Positions 45,550 through 54,702 of a DNA stretch of 64,000 nucleotides are shown here, in pieces. The stretch is from positions 248,001-312,000 of the forward strand of contig NZ_JAQPCG010000002.1 in the NCBI RefSeq assembly GCF_028464145.1. The letters are read 5' to 3'. The notes beneath the pieces were generated by a model that searched no databases, had not been told where the DNA came from, and worked only from the letters and a program-made list of their open reading frames with translations. The position numbers were made by a program, and so were the translations under genes. Positions within the stretch are counted from its first letter, which is position 1, and each line of letters begins with the position of its first letter. This DNA comes from Maribacter sp. PR1 (lineage in GTDB: Bacteria; Bacteroidota; Bacteroidia; Flavobacteriales; Flavobacteriaceae).

Positions 45550-46221
45550 ATGGAACAGCGGAATAAAACGGCTATAATTATTGGGGCAACTGGTTTAACC
45601 GGGGGCCAGCTTCTAAATTCTTTACTTAGCGATAACCGGTATCAAAAGATAAAATTATTCTCAAGAACGAGTATCGGCATAAACTCCGATAAAATTGAAG
45701 AATTTTTGGGAGATGTCATAGACTTGGAAAACTTTGCCCTTGACTTCACTGCCGATGAGGTTTTTTGTTGTATTGGAACTACAAAATCAAAAACTCCTGA
45801 TAAGGAGATGTACCGTAAAATAGATTATGGAATACCTAAAAAAGCTGTGAAATTATGTAAGGCTAATGGTATAGATACCTTTTTGGTCATTTCCGCTCTT
45901 GGAGCTAATCCTAAAAGTAAGGTTTTCTACAATAGATTAAAGGGAGAAATGGAGAATGAAGTTATGGCAACGGGTTTAAATCATACCTATATTCTGCAAC
46001 CTTCGCTAATCAGTGGAAAACGAAATGAATGGCGGTTTGGGGAATGGGTAGTAAAGCAACTTTTTAAAATATTTAACCTTTTGTTGCTTGGTCCTTTAAA
46101 GAAGTACCAATCTATTCATCCTGATGAAATTGTAAAATGTATGATTTGGTTGGCAAACAATAAACCGATTGCCGGAAGAATTTCCTCAGAAAAAATTAAA
46201 AAACTGGCAAAAAATGCTTGA
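45550..46221 (+). CDS. NAD(P)-binding Rossmann protein (TIP30/HTATIP2-like)
   Basis: An atypical short-chain dehydrogenase of 223 residues. The nucleotide loop is GATGLTGGQLL near residues 12-22. The FCCIGTTKSKTPDKE segment and SALGANPKSKVFYNRLKGEME match the TIP30-like group, in which YNRLKGE holds the Tyr-x-x-x-Lys pair. The substrate is unknown. I chose the ATG at 45550; a TTG directly before it is also in frame. The last 8 nt overlap the CYTH gene, so the two are coupled. Confidence 0.87.
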   Translation: MEQRNKTAIIIGATGLTGGQLLNSLLSDNRYQKIKLFSRTSIGINSDKIEEFLGDVIDLENFALDFTADEVFCCIGTTKSKTPDKEMYRKIDYGIPKKAVKLCKANGIDTFLVISALGANPKSKVFYNRLKGEMENEVMATGLNHTYILQPSLISGKRNEWRFGEWVVKQLFKIFNLLLLGPLKKYQSIHPDEIVKCMIWLANNKPIAGRISSEKIKKLAKNA

Positions 46222-46681
46222 GATAGAACGAAAATTTTTAGTTGATTCAATGGTGTTCATAGAAGGAGCTATTTCCAAGACCAAAATAGTCCAAGGATTT
46301 TTAAACACTCATCCAGAGAGAACCGTTCGTATCCGGATTAAGGGTGAGAAAGGTTTTATTACAGTAAAAGGAATATCAAACGATTCAGGTACTACAAGGT
46401 TTGAGTGGGAAAGTGAAATTGATATTAAAGATGCCGAAAAGCTTTTGCAACTCTGTGAAAAAGGGATAATAGAGAAAACTAGATATTTAGTGCCGATAGG
46501 AAATCATGCTTTTGAAGTTGATATTTTCGATGGAGAAAACAAGGGCTTAATTCTCGCTGAAGTAGAACTCAATAACGAAAACGAATCAATACAAAAACCA
46601 AATTGGCTAGGAAATGAGGTAACAGGTGATGTTAGATATTATAATTCTCAACTTAGTAGTAACCCTTTTAAAACTTGGTAA
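46214..46681 (+). CDS. CYTH-domain protein (triphosphate tunnel fold)
   Basis: A 155-residue protein with the defining N-terminal EIERKFLV motif at residues 3-10. The alternating charged beta strands of the tunnel fold follow: TVRIRIKGEKGFITVKG, a FEWE strand, EKTRYLVP, FEVDIFDG and LAEVEL. Family members bind or split inorganic triphosphate or act on thiamine triphosphate or nucleotides; the substrate here is unknown. I chose the ATG at 46214, two residues before EIERKF, because upstream in-frame sequence belongs to the previous gene. A lipoprotein gene starts 1 nt after its stop. Confidence 0.88.
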   Translation: MLEIERKFLVDSMVFIEGAISKTKIVQGFLNTHPERTVRIRIKGEKGFITVKGISNDSGTTRFEWESEIDIKDAEKLLQLCEKGIIEKTRYLVPIGNHAFEVDIFDGENKGLILAEVELNNENESIQKPNWLGNEVTGDVRYYNSQLSSNPFKTW

Positions 46682-46682
46682 T

Positions 46683-47171
46683 ATGAAATGGATGTATTAT
46701 TTATTGATTATCTCAATTTTCACGGCTTGTGGGGAACCAAAATTGGATAGGGAAATCGACAATCAAGTTGAGTACGTTTCCAAAACCATGTTGGATATTA
46801 AAAAAGAGCTGGTCGATAGGGGATATGAGGTGTTTGATTATGTGGACGAGGAGACCAAGGATACGGTTTTAATGCAGCAGTATTTTATTGCGTTTTTAAA
46901 ATCAGGCGCAAATCGGAGTCAATCTATACAAGAGGCCGATAGTCTTCAATCTCTTCATTTGGCTCATTTGCAAAAAATGTACGAACTTGGGTATGCGGAT
47001 ATCTCAGGACCTTTTGGTGATAATGGAGAAATTAGAGGCATAACTATATACAACACACCGAATCTGGAAATGGCGGACAGTTTGGCGAACAATGACCCAA
47101 TGGTCAAAGCCGGTAGATTGGTCATTGAAATTCACCCCTGGTGGGCCGCAAAAGGGTATTCTTTGAGATGA
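46683..47171 (+). CDS. Small lipoprotein, 162 aa, unknown function
   Basis: The leader MKWMYYLLIISIFTAC ends in a lipobox with cysteine 16, so this is an envelope lipoprotein. The mature part is acidic and mostly helical, with a well-formed stretch around LQKMYELGYADISGP and a C-terminal EIHPWWAAKG. I do not recognise a family. I chose the ATG at 46683 because it starts the signal peptide; the frame is open farther upstream. It is the third gene of a coupled run with the NAD(P)-binding and CYTH genes. Confidence 0.75.
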   Translation: MKWMYYLLIISIFTACGEPKLDREIDNQVEYVSKTMLDIKKELVDRGYEVFDYVDEETKDTVLMQQYFIAFLKSGANRSQSIQEADSLQSLHLAHLQKMYELGYADISGPFGDNGEIRGITIYNTPNLEMADSLANNDPMVKAGRLVIEIHPWWAAKGYSLR

Positions 47172-47205
47172 CCTATTTTAAGAGTTCAATTTCTTTCGTA
47201 AACCC

Positions 47206-48351
47206 TTATCTACTAGTTTCCGTACTTGAAGTCCTATAGATTATCCAGTTGCTTTTTTGTCTGTAGGCTTTCCTTCTTATTTTAAATACCTTTTTTAGTA
47301 AATAGGGAACTATACCTAATAAAGAGAATGTTATCCCTAACAATAGCACGGAATACCCATTTGAAAAAAGTGCTCCACTCGATAAAATTCCAAGAATCAA
47401 AATTGTTGATAAAGGAAAAGATAACGCTAGGATATTAACGCCAAAGGTCGCATTAAAGGTTTTTTGCTTTTTTCTGATATCCATTTCTTGACTTCCTACA
47501 ACTGCAATATGCGAGAAGGGCCAAAAGCTACATGCACTTAAACCAAAGGAAAGTAGGACAAGGATATCTTTCTGAATTGTAATGTTGGCAACTATAATAA
47601 AAATACCAGATACCACGGAAACAAATCCTGCTCTAAGAAACAACAAGGAGAAGATTTTAAATATTTGTTGTTTCTTTATTTTTACTGCTAGGCCTATAAA
47701 CAGCAGTACCAAAGGGGTCATAATAACGCTGAGCCTTGTAAGCGTATCGCTAATGATAAATGGCAATGACTCCATTTTAAAACCAAAAAATACCAAAATC
47801 AAGGCAATGACTATAAAGATATTTACGGGTTCGGAGATCATTGCCATTGTCAAAGACTTTAATTTCGAAGCTCTAGACTGATTTGTAATAGCTCTTTTGC
47901 TATAGTACCAGTTCATGGCTACGAGATATAAAATGATTAGGACAAACACTTTGTTGCCCAAATCTGCCATCGCAGCTTTTGCTAAATATTCTTCACCTAA
48001 AAATTCAAGAATAAAAGGAAAACAGGAAAGACCAGGAGCCAGCGAAGGAACGAGTAATCTAGCGGTTCTATATTCTGGAGTACCCTTTTTAATTCCTGTT
48101 AGAGGCATCAAGTAGGGGAATAAAAGAAATAGGACTACGTTTAACCCAAGTGCCAAAATCGGTAAAGAAAGCAAAGCGGCATCTATTTTAACACCGATAA
48201 GCGCAATAAAAATGGTTGCCGGCAAGGCAAGGTTTAGTATTATTTTTTTGATACCGGTTAACTCCTCTTTGGATTTAAACTTGTATTTGAGAAGTAGACC
48301 TATACCAATAAATAATAAAAAGGTAAAGGTTTTTTGAAGGGTGTAATCCAT
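47206..48351 (-). CDS. AEC-family transporter
   Basis: An auxin-efflux-carrier-like membrane protein of 381 residues. About ten helices form two halves. The N-terminal half has LNLALPATIFIALIGV, with the conserved LALPA segment, and the C-terminal half has FGLSACSFWPFSHIAVVGSQE before the last helices. Members export or exchange organic acids and amino-acid-like anions, but the substrate is open. It starts 2 nt after the stop of the Tat-signal aminotransferase gene on the same strand, so cotranscription is likely and the pair may serve one compound. Confidence 0.87.
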   Translation of the reverse strand: MDYTLQKTFTFLLFIGIGLLLKYKFKSKEELTGIKKIILNLALPATIFIALIGVKIDAALLSLPILALGLNVVLFLLFPYLMPLTGIKKGTPEYRTARLLVPSLAPGLSCFPFILEFLGEEYLAKAAMADLGNKVFVLIILYLVAMNWYYSKRAITNQSRASKLKSLTMAMISEPVNIFIVIALILVFFGFKMESLPFIISDTLTRLSVIMTPLVLLFIGLAVKIKKQQIFKIFSLLFLRAGFVSVVSGIFIIVANITIQKDILVLLSFGLSACSFWPFSHIAVVGSQEMDIRKKQKTFNATFGVNILALSFPLSTILILGILSSGALFSNGYSVLLLGITFSLLGIVPYLLKKVFKIRRKAYRQKSNWIIYRTSSTETSR

Positions 48352-48353
48352 CT

Positions 48354-49547
48354 TTACGCCAATACGTCTGTTAAAGCAGCCGTAAATATTTTCATTTCCT
48401 CCATGGTGCCCATGCTTACCCTACACCAGTTTTTCCCCATAAACTCAAAAGCTCTAACACCAACTTTCTTGTCCGTCATTTTTTCTAAAAATAGTTTACC
48501 GTCCATTTCAATAGGGAAGATTATAAAACTTGTGGAAGAGGGAACATAATCGTAACCTAGTTTAGATAGGCTCTTATAAACGTATTCCCTAGCTGCAGCA
48601 TTTTTAATTCTAGATGATTCTTGGAATTCAATATCATCCATACTTGCCATCGCAGCGAATATAGAAGTATACGATATGCCCATACCGCCTCGTGTTATTT
48701 TTTGGATTTTTTCCAGTGTGGATTCTTGGGCAACGACATAGCCCACGCGAAGTCCTGCCATTCCATGTATTTTTGAGAATGTACGCGCTATAATAACATC
48801 TTTACCTTCGTTTATTAAACTAACCATACTTTGTTTAGCACCATCTTCTATAAACGCCAGATAAGCTTCATCTATGAAAACGGGTACCTTTTCAGAAACT
48901 CGTGAACAAAAGTCAAGTAATTCATCGCTATCCGTAATACTCCCTGTTGGGTTGTTAGGATTACATATATATACTAATTTGGTTTCAGAATCTATGGCCT
49001 CCTCCATGGCCTTTAGGTCATGGGACCAATCTTCTTTTAAGGGAACAGGTTTCCAACTGGCTCCAGTAGCCTGTGCAACTTGCATAAGGGACATGTAAGA
49101 GGGGTCAGCTGAAACTACATTGCCTCCATTTAAAAACAGCACCATGCCGGTTTTTTCCAATAGATCCGAAGAACCAGGGCCCATCATAATATGCTTTGGA
49201 CTTACTCCTTCCTCCTCGGCAATTTTATCAATAAGATCAAACAGCTCGCGCCAGGCATATCTATTTCCCTTGACAGCAACTTTTTTTAAGGCCTCTATGG
49301 CCTTTGGGGAAGGCCCATAGGGATTTTCATTGGCATTTAATTTCGCCAAAAGTTTAGATTCCTCTGGAAACTTATCGGGTATAAATTCCTTAAAGAATGG
49401 ACTATACAAAGCGTTGCCTTCTAAATTTAAAGGGATATTTACTTTTGGGACTTCAGCAAGACCTAAATGCGGGAAAAGAGTAACTCCCCCAGCTGTAAGT
49501 AATCCTGTCTTTAACCAGTTTCTACGATTTAATTTTCCTGTTTCCAT
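48354..49547 (-). CDS. Tat-signal HisC-like aminotransferase
   Basis: A fold type I PLP enzyme of 397 residues, closest in pattern to histidinol-phosphate-type aminotransferases. It has LNANENPYGPSPKA, CNPNNPTGS, DEAYLAF and the PLP lysine in TFSKIHGMAGLRVG. Unusually, the first 30 residues are a twin-arginine signal (NRRNWLK, then a glycine/leucine-rich stretch ending LGLAE), so the folded enzyme would be exported with its cofactor. Synthesis of histidine in the periplasm makes no sense, so its substrate is probably different. It precedes the AEC transporter gene in the same unit. Confidence 0.87.
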   Translation of the reverse strand: METGKLNRRNWLKTGLLTAGGVTLFPHLGLAEVPKVNIPLNLEGNALYSPFFKEFIPDKFPEESKLLAKLNANENPYGPSPKAIEALKKVAVKGNRYAWRELFDLIDKIAEEEGVSPKHIMMGPGSSDLLEKTGMVLFLNGGNVVSADPSYMSLMQVAQATGASWKPVPLKEDWSHDLKAMEEAIDSETKLVYICNPNNPTGSITDSDELLDFCSRVSEKVPVFIDEAYLAFIEDGAKQSMVSLINEGKDVIIARTFSKIHGMAGLRVGYVVAQESTLEKIQKITRGGMGISYTSIFAAMASMDDIEFQESSRIKNAAAREYVYKSLSKLGYDYVPSSTSFIIFPIEMDGKLFLEKMTDKKVGVRAFEFMGKNWCRVSMGTMEEMKIFTAALTDVLA

Positions 49548-49706
49548 TAGTTCTATATGGTTTAATTAGCTATAGACACCAATTTAGAAATAGGTCATTC
49601 CAAATCCTATCCTAATAATATAAAAATCAAGGGGTTAAATCTCGTAAAATGTAGAATTAAGCAGGGTAAATTATGGATATGATAATGAAAAGATTAAAAA
49701 ACGGGG

Positions 49707-50102
49707 TTATTTTGCGAATATCCCATCCTTTTCAATCAAAGGAATGTTTATAAGGTTTTGCTCGCTTACCGTACCTTTTTCAAAAACAAAACGCTTTTCA
49801 TAAAGTTTATTATCAGCGTAGTAGGTAACAAAAAACTCGTTATTTAGTCGAAGAACTTCTTCTTGTACAAGTTCAACTTTTTCAAAGGTCTTGGCACCAA
49901 TAAGTCCGATAGCGTGACGCATAGTAGAGGTTTTGACCTCGTCATCATAACCTTTGGAAACAATAATAGCCATTTCAATAGGGGTGGTTCGATTATTGAT
50001 GATATAGGCGTTCCAGTCTTTAGATAGAAATTCATCGTTCCATTCATGGATCAAAGCGATATAAACATCCTTGGCAATAGGTATTTCTATATCTTTTTTC
50101 AA
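49707..50102 (-). CDS. Conserved flavobacterial hypothetical protein downstream of pheS
   Basis: A 131-residue protein without signal peptide or membrane helix. It has a mixed alpha/beta pattern (IAKDVYIALIHEWND, PIEMAIIVSKGYD, KRFVFEKG). In Flavobacteriaceae small proteins like this lie beside pheS and have sometimes been called phenylalanyl-tRNA synthetase subunits, but I see no synthetase motif. It is separated from pheS by a terminator hairpin. The function is unknown. Confidence 0.75.
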   Translation of the reverse strand: MKKDIEIPIAKDVYIALIHEWNDEFLSKDWNAYIINNRTTPIEMAIIVSKGYDDEVKTSTMRHAIGLIGAKTFEKVELVQEEVLRLNNEFFVTYYADNKLYEKRFVFEKGTVSEQNLINIPLIEKDGIFAK

Positions 50103-50130
50103 TCAATTTTTGTTTAAGGGATTAATACAT

Positions 50131-50157
50131 AAAAAAGAAAGTAGAAACGCTTTCTTT
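50131..50157 (-). terminator. pheS terminator
   Basis: AAAGAAAG (50134-50141) and CTTTCTTT (50150-50157) form an 8-bp stem with an 8-nt loop. On the minus strand the T-tract follows, shortly after the pheS stop. Confidence 0.75.
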
Positions 50158-50164
50158 ACTATAC

Positions 50165-51184
50165 CTATAAGGCACTCTTAAATTGCTCCAAGAATCTGAT
50201 ATCGTTTTCACTTAATAGTCGAATATCACTGATTTGATGTAATAAAAGAGCAATTCTATCAATTCCCATTCCGAATGCAAAACCGGAATACACATCAGGA
50301 TCAATTTCACAATTCTTCAATACATTCGGGTCCACCATTCCGCAACCCATTATCTCGAGCCAACCGGTTCCCTTGGTCATTTTGTAGTCGGTTTCAGTTT
50401 CCAACCCCCAATAAACGTCCACTTCTGCACTAGGTTCCGTAAATGGAAAATAGGAAGGACGTAATCTAATTTTAGATTTTCCAAAGAGTTCCGTTGTAAA
50501 GTATTGTAATGTCTGCTTTAAATCTGCGAAAGAAACATCCTTATCAATATATAGGCCTTCTACTTGATGAAAAAAGCAATGAGATCTTGCGGAAATAGCT
50601 TCATTTCTGTATACCCTGCCTGGGGAAATTGTTCGTATGGGAGGTTTGTTGTTTTCCATATACCTTACCTGTACTGAGGAAGTATGGGTTCTTAAAAGAA
50701 TATCAGGGTTTGTCTGTACAAAGAAAGTATCCTGCATATCCCTAGCAGGGTGATATTCCGGTAAGTTAAGCGCGGTAAAATTGTGCCAATCATCCTCTAT
50801 TTCGGGACCTTCGGAAACATTGAAACCAATTCTGGAAAAAATGTCTATTATTTTATTTTTTACAATTGATATGGGGTGCCTTGCACCAAGTTCCGTTGGG
50901 TTTCCAGGCCGTGTAAGGTCGCCAAAAAGCTTTTCTTCAGTCTTCATATTTTCCAAGGACCGCTTTAATTGCTCCACCTTTTCGGTAGCTGCTTGTTTAA
51001 GGTGGTTTATGGTTTGACCGAATTCCTTCTTCTGTTCATTAGGGACATTTTTAAACTCCGCAAAGAAGTCGTTTAAAATCCCTTTTTTACCCAAATATTT
51101 TATCCTGAAAGCTTCTACTGCCTCAAGGTTATCCGTAGTAAAGGAAGATACTTCTGCTATTTGCTCCTTTATTTTATCAATCAT
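50165..51184 (-). CDS. pheS: Phenylalanyl-tRNA synthetase alpha subunit
   Basis: Charges tRNA-Phe together with PheT. The N-terminal coiled coil (about 1-85, with [15 protein letters not shown]) would contact the tRNA. The class II catalytic core has [19 protein letters not shown], the motif 2 segment [21 protein letters not shown] and the motif 3 segment [14 protein letters not shown]. At 339 residues the length is normal. pheT is not adjacent, which is usual for this lineage. It is followed by a terminator and then by the 131-residue unknown gene. Confidence 0.96.
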   Translation of the reverse strand: MIDKIKEQIAEVSSFTTDNLEAVEAFRIKYLGKKGILNDFFAEFKNVPNEQKKEFGQTINHLKQAATEKVEQLKRSLENMKTEEKLFGDLTRPGNPTELGARHPISIVKNKIIDIFSRIGFNVSEGPEIEDDWHNFTALNLPEYHPARDMQDTFFVQTNPDILLRTHTSSVQVRYMENNKPPIRTISPGRVYRNEAISARSHCFFHQVEGLYIDKDVSFADLKQTLQYFTTELFGKSKIRLRPSYFPFTEPSAEVDVYWGLETETDYKMTKGTGWLEIMGCGMVDPNVLKNCEIDPDVYSGFAFGMGIDRIALLLHQISDIRLLSENDIRFLEQFKSAL

Positions 51185-51310
51185 ATGGCTTGATTAAAGC
51201 AGCAAATTTAAAACTTTTAAAAAAGGTAGGATATCTTTTTACAGATTAAGATATTTTATAAAAGTGTATAGGTTGACTTTCAAGAATGGAGTCCAATTCT
51301 TTTGTTGTAT

Positions 51311-51937
51311 TTAGTCTAGGTGGTAAATTTCCATGATTTCCTTTAAAATACCTTCAAAATCTATATTTAAGTCGATTAATTTTCCAGAATGAACATCGAA
51401 TACCCATCCATGAACCGTAAGTTCCCTTTGTCTAAATGCTTTCTGAACCACTGCGGTTTTGATAAGGTTTACACATTGCTCTTGTACATTAAGTTCAACT
51501 AGCCGATCATATTTTTTTTCTTCGTCTTCAATAGCATTCAATTCTTCTTTATGGAGTCTATATACATCTCGTATACAACGAAGCCATGGATTTAAAAGCC
51601 CAAGATCAGCGGATTGCATTGCGGCTTTTACGCCTCCACAGGCATAATGACCACAAACTAGAAGATGGTTTACCTTTAGATGTTCAACGGCATATTCGAC
51701 GACGGACATAGCATTGAGGTCTATATTGATGACCATATTGGCAATGTTACGGTGAACAAAGACTTCACCTGGGCTTAAACCCATAAGTTCTTCTGCAGTA
51801 ACCCGACTATCGGAACAACCTATATACAAAAACTGTGGACTCTGTCCTTTGCCTAAATCATCGAAGTAATTGGGATGTAATGAAAGTTTATCCTTTATCC
51901 ATTTTTCATTGTTCTCAAATACTTTTTCTAAGCTCAT
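51311..51937 (-). CDS. Beta-class carbonic anhydrase (first of two)
   Basis: Interconverts CO2 and bicarbonate in the cytoplasm. Zinc ligands are C41, H97 and C100, with the D43-R45 pair in CSDSRV and the second site in VCGHYACGGV. At 208 residues it is like E. coli Can-type enzymes. No signal peptide is present. It follows the second carbonic anhydrase and SulP gene on the same strand, but a strong terminator separates it from them, so it may have its own promoter. Confidence 0.95.
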   Translation of the reverse strand: MSLEKVFENNEKWIKDKLSLHPNYFDDLGKGQSPQFLYIGCSDSRVTAEELMGLSPGEVFVHRNIANMVINIDLNAMSVVEYAVEHLKVNHLLVCGHYACGGVKAAMQSADLGLLNPWLRCIRDVYRLHKEELNAIEDEEKKYDRLVELNVQEQCVNLIKTAVVQKAFRQRELTVHGWVFDVHSGKLIDLNIDFEGILKEIMEIYHLD

Positions 51938-51985
51938 TTGTTCAGAGGGTTAATGTTATGGATTGGAAAGATAGCTTATTATGTC

Positions 51986-52014
51986 AAAAAAAAGCCAATG
52001 TTCCTAACATTGGC
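51986..52014 (-). terminator. Terminator after the SulP-linked carbonic anhydrase
   Basis: GCCAATGTT (51994-52002) and AACATTGGC (52006-52014) form a perfect 9-bp stem with a 3-nt loop. On the minus strand eight Ts follow. Confidence 0.9.
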
Positions 52015-52038
52015 GATTTTAAGTATCTGATGGTATAA

Positions 52039-52665
52039 TTAATAGAATTCAACGGCACCCGAGGATACATTGTACATAGCTCCCACAATCATAACCTCTC
52101 CATTTTCTTCCATTTCAGCCAAAACTTTACTTCTTTCCCGAATATTTTCAATAGTAATCTCCACATTTTTCGCCGAAACATTATCTACAAACTCTAGGTT
52201 ACCTGAGTTTCTTTGGCTTTCATCTTTTGGTTCTTTTACTGCAGCGACAGCAGGCTCTATCTTATTTATCAAAGCCGTAAGATTTCCCAATCTCGCATGA
52301 TCACAGGCCCCTTTAATGGCGCCGCAACTCGTATGACCAAGGACTACGATTAGTTTAGTGCCTGCTAATTTACTGGCAAACTCCATACTACCTAGGATAT
52401 CCTCGTTCACAAAATTACCTGCAATCCGAATACTAAAAATATCTCCAAGTCCCTGATCAAATACCAATTCAGCAGAAACTCGCGAATCGATACAGCTTAA
52501 AATAGTGGCAAAAGGAAATTGCCCTTCACTGGTGTCGTTCACCTGCTCCAAAAGGTTCCGGTTAGCTTTTAGGTTGTTTTGAAATCTTTGGTTACCCTCT
52601 TTTAAAAATCGCAATGACTTTTCAGGAGTCATTGTTGCTTGGGTTTCTTTTGTATGTGCTTTCAT
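52039..52665 (-). CDS. Beta-class carbonic anhydrase (second, SulP-linked)
   Basis: Also a beta carbonic anhydrase of 208 residues, but clearly different from the neighbour. Zinc ligands are C58, H111 and C114, in CIDSRVSAE and LGHTSCGAIKGA. The N-terminus is longer, and residues about 120-170 hold a helical insert (LINKIEPAVAAVKEP). No signal peptide. It starts 17 nt after the SulP stop on the same strand, so the two are an operon. This suggests that it hydrates or dehydrates bicarbonate brought in by the transporter. Confidence 0.95.
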   Translation of the reverse strand: MKAHTKETQATMTPEKSLRFLKEGNQRFQNNLKANRNLLEQVNDTSEGQFPFATILSCIDSRVSAELVFDQGLGDIFSIRIAGNFVNEDILGSMEFASKLAGTKLIVVLGHTSCGAIKGACDHARLGNLTALINKIEPAVAAVKEPKDESQRNSGNLEFVDNVSAKNVEITIENIRERSKVLAEMEENGEVMIVGAMYNVSSGAVEFY

Positions 52666-52682
52666 TTTTCTTTTTTTGGTTA

Positions 52683-54275
52683 CTAGCTAAGGCTCAAATC
52701 TGATTTTGGCTTTTTATCAAAAAACTCAACAAAACTCTCAGGGTTTTCCACTACCCCTCTTTTGGAGATTAGTTTAATATCTATATTGCGCTCTTTGGCC
52801 TTAAATCTAAAATCTTCGAGAATTTCTATAATATCGTTATCGAGATACCGCGTATTTAGAACATTAAGTTCTAAATACGTGTTTTCGGGAAGACTATGCA
52901 ACTCTTTTAGAATGGCTCCTTTGTTGAAAAAGGTGACCTCCTCGGCCAAGGTCATCTTTATCCTTGGTGTTCCGTTGCTTTTGTCTTCTATATGTAAAAA
53001 GTGGGAATTTTGGTAACTTTTCAGTAGGATTACAATAATTCCAACGGCTAGGCCAAGACCTATACCTACTAAAAGGTCAGTAAATACGATACCTACTACT
53101 GTAACAAAAAAAGGTACTGATTGTTTCCATCCTAAATCGTACATTTTTTTGAAGAGCGCCGGTTTTGCCAATTTATAGCCCACAATAAATAATATGGCGG
53201 CAAGTACGGATAGCGGTATTTTATTCAATAAAGTTGGAATAAGAATTACGGAAAACAGTAGTAAAAAACCATGCACGATAGCGGACAATTTGGTTCTACC
53301 ACCGGATTGTATATTTGCTGAACTTCTTACAATTACCTGGGTAATGGGTAAACCACCAATCAGACCTGAAAGAATGTTACCTGTTCCTTGTGCCAATAAC
53401 TCCCTGTTTGTTGGTGTAACATTTTTGTGTGGGTCCAATTTATCGGTCGCTTCTACACAGAGCAAGGTTTCCAAACTCGCAACTAAAGCTATAGTGAAAC
53501 CGGTTACCCAAATCTGAGGGTTTGTAATAGCTGAAAAATTAGGGAAGCTGAATTGGCCAATAAACGAATTCAGATCATCTGGAACAGGAACACTTACCAA
53601 GTGGGACTTGGCAATGGAGAAAGTATCGCTATCTTGTGTAAACGCATAAAAAAGAATACCCAAAACCACTGCCACCAAAGGTCCTTGAACCACTTGAAAG
53701 AACTTCGCTTTTTTAGCCAAAACATTGTCCCAAACTATAATTACCAATAGGCCCACGATTCCAATAATCATAGAACCTAAAATTAGATTGTCGAAAATAT
53801 GATATATGGCGGAGAATGTATTCTCTCCTGTAGGCTCAAGAAAACTATCAGCTCCCTCCGGTTCGGCATCATAGCCAAAAAAATGGGGTATTTGTTTTAG
53901 TATGATAATAATTCCAATCCCCGTTAGCATACCCTTAATGACAGAGGAGGGGAAATAATACCCAATGACACCTGCTTTCAAAACCCCGAACAAGATTTGT
54001 ATTATTCCTCCTAAAACAACGGCAACCAGAAAGTTTTGATAACCACCTAGGGTTCCAATCGCAGTGAGTACAATAGCGGCTAATCCTGCTGCAGGACCAC
54101 TAACTCCAATCTTAGACCCACTCAGCGCCCCGACAACAATACCACCAATAATACCGGCAATTAAACCTGAAAATAATGGTGCGCCACTGGCTAATGCAAT
54201 ACCTAAACAAAGGGGCAACGCTACAAAGAAGACTACGATACTCGCTGGAATATCACTTTTTAAATGTTTAAACAT
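52683..54275 (-). CDS. SulP-family anion transporter with STAS domain, probably bicarbonate
   Basis: An inner-membrane anion transporter of 530 residues. The SulP core has ALPLCLGIALASGAPLFSGL, the SGPAAGLAAIV segment, and about 12-14 hydrophobic spans up to residue about 420. A short STAS regulatory domain follows (about 430-530, with NVLNTRYLDNDIIEILEDF). SulP proteins beside carbonic anhydrases are generally read as Na+-coupled bicarbonate importers; this is inference from context. I chose the ATG at 54275, which starts FKHLKSDIPAS; another ATG nine codons upstream at 54302 is in frame. Confidence 0.9.
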   Translation of the reverse strand: MFKHLKSDIPASIVVFFVALPLCLGIALASGAPLFSGLIAGIIGGIVVGALSGSKIGVSGPAAGLAAIVLTAIGTLGGYQNFLVAVVLGGIIQILFGVLKAGVIGYYFPSSVIKGMLTGIGIIIILKQIPHFFGYDAEPEGADSFLEPTGENTFSAIYHIFDNLILGSMIIGIVGLLVIIVWDNVLAKKAKFFQVVQGPLVAVVLGILFYAFTQDSDTFSIAKSHLVSVPVPDDLNSFIGQFSFPNFSAITNPQIWVTGFTIALVASLETLLCVEATDKLDPHKNVTPTNRELLAQGTGNILSGLIGGLPITQVIVRSSANIQSGGRTKLSAIVHGFLLLFSVILIPTLLNKIPLSVLAAILFIVGYKLAKPALFKKMYDLGWKQSVPFFVTVVGIVFTDLLVGIGLGLAVGIIVILLKSYQNSHFLHIEDKSNGTPRIKMTLAEEVTFFNKGAILKELHSLPENTYLELNVLNTRYLDNDIIEILEDFRFKAKERNIDIKLISKRGVVENPESFVEFFDKKPKSDLSLS

Positions 54276-54349
54276 AAATATTGAAGTCGTTAGGTCATCC
54301 AAACAAGGAAGACTGATTAATTAATAAAATAAATTTCACGGAAAAAAAC

Positions 54350-54640
54350 CTATGATTTTGGGGGAGGTAACGAAACTTCTGTATTGCTTGAAGAAAAACT
54401 TTCTATATTATTTTTGAAAACCAAGGAGTTTTGAGGTATGGGAAAGCTGAAATCGTGATTATAAGAAATAAGAAAAAATTCTGTTTCTAAAAATTCTGTT
54501 GTTTCTTGTTTCTCCTCCTCCTCATTTAAATCCATAACAATTTGACTCTTGTCACCAAGCTCTAATACAGTTAAAATGGAAGGAGCTAAAATGGCAACCA
54601 GTAATGAAATTGATAATAAATAGATAAAAAAGGTTTTCAA
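54350..54640 (-). CDS. Small membrane protein, 96 aa, upstream of sulP
   Basis: One N-terminal hydrophobic segment (about 4-26, LLSISLLVAILAPSIL) is either a membrane anchor or a signal peptide. The rest is acidic (NEEEEKQETTEF) and ends in a proline-serine tail. I do not recognise a family. It is on the same strand as sulP, 74 nt upstream of the chosen start, and may be the first gene of the sulP-carbonic anhydrase transcript. It is supported by an intact frame and its position only. Confidence 0.6.
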   Translation of the reverse strand: MKTFFIYLLSISLLVAILAPSILTVLELGDKSQIVMDLNEEEEKQETTEFLETEFFLISYNHDFSFPIPQNSLVFKNNIESFSSSNTEVSLPPPKS

Positions 54641-54702
54641 TAGTAAGCGGTTAGGTTAATCACTAATATACAAGAATGGATATAGATTCCTGTTAATTTT
54701 TA

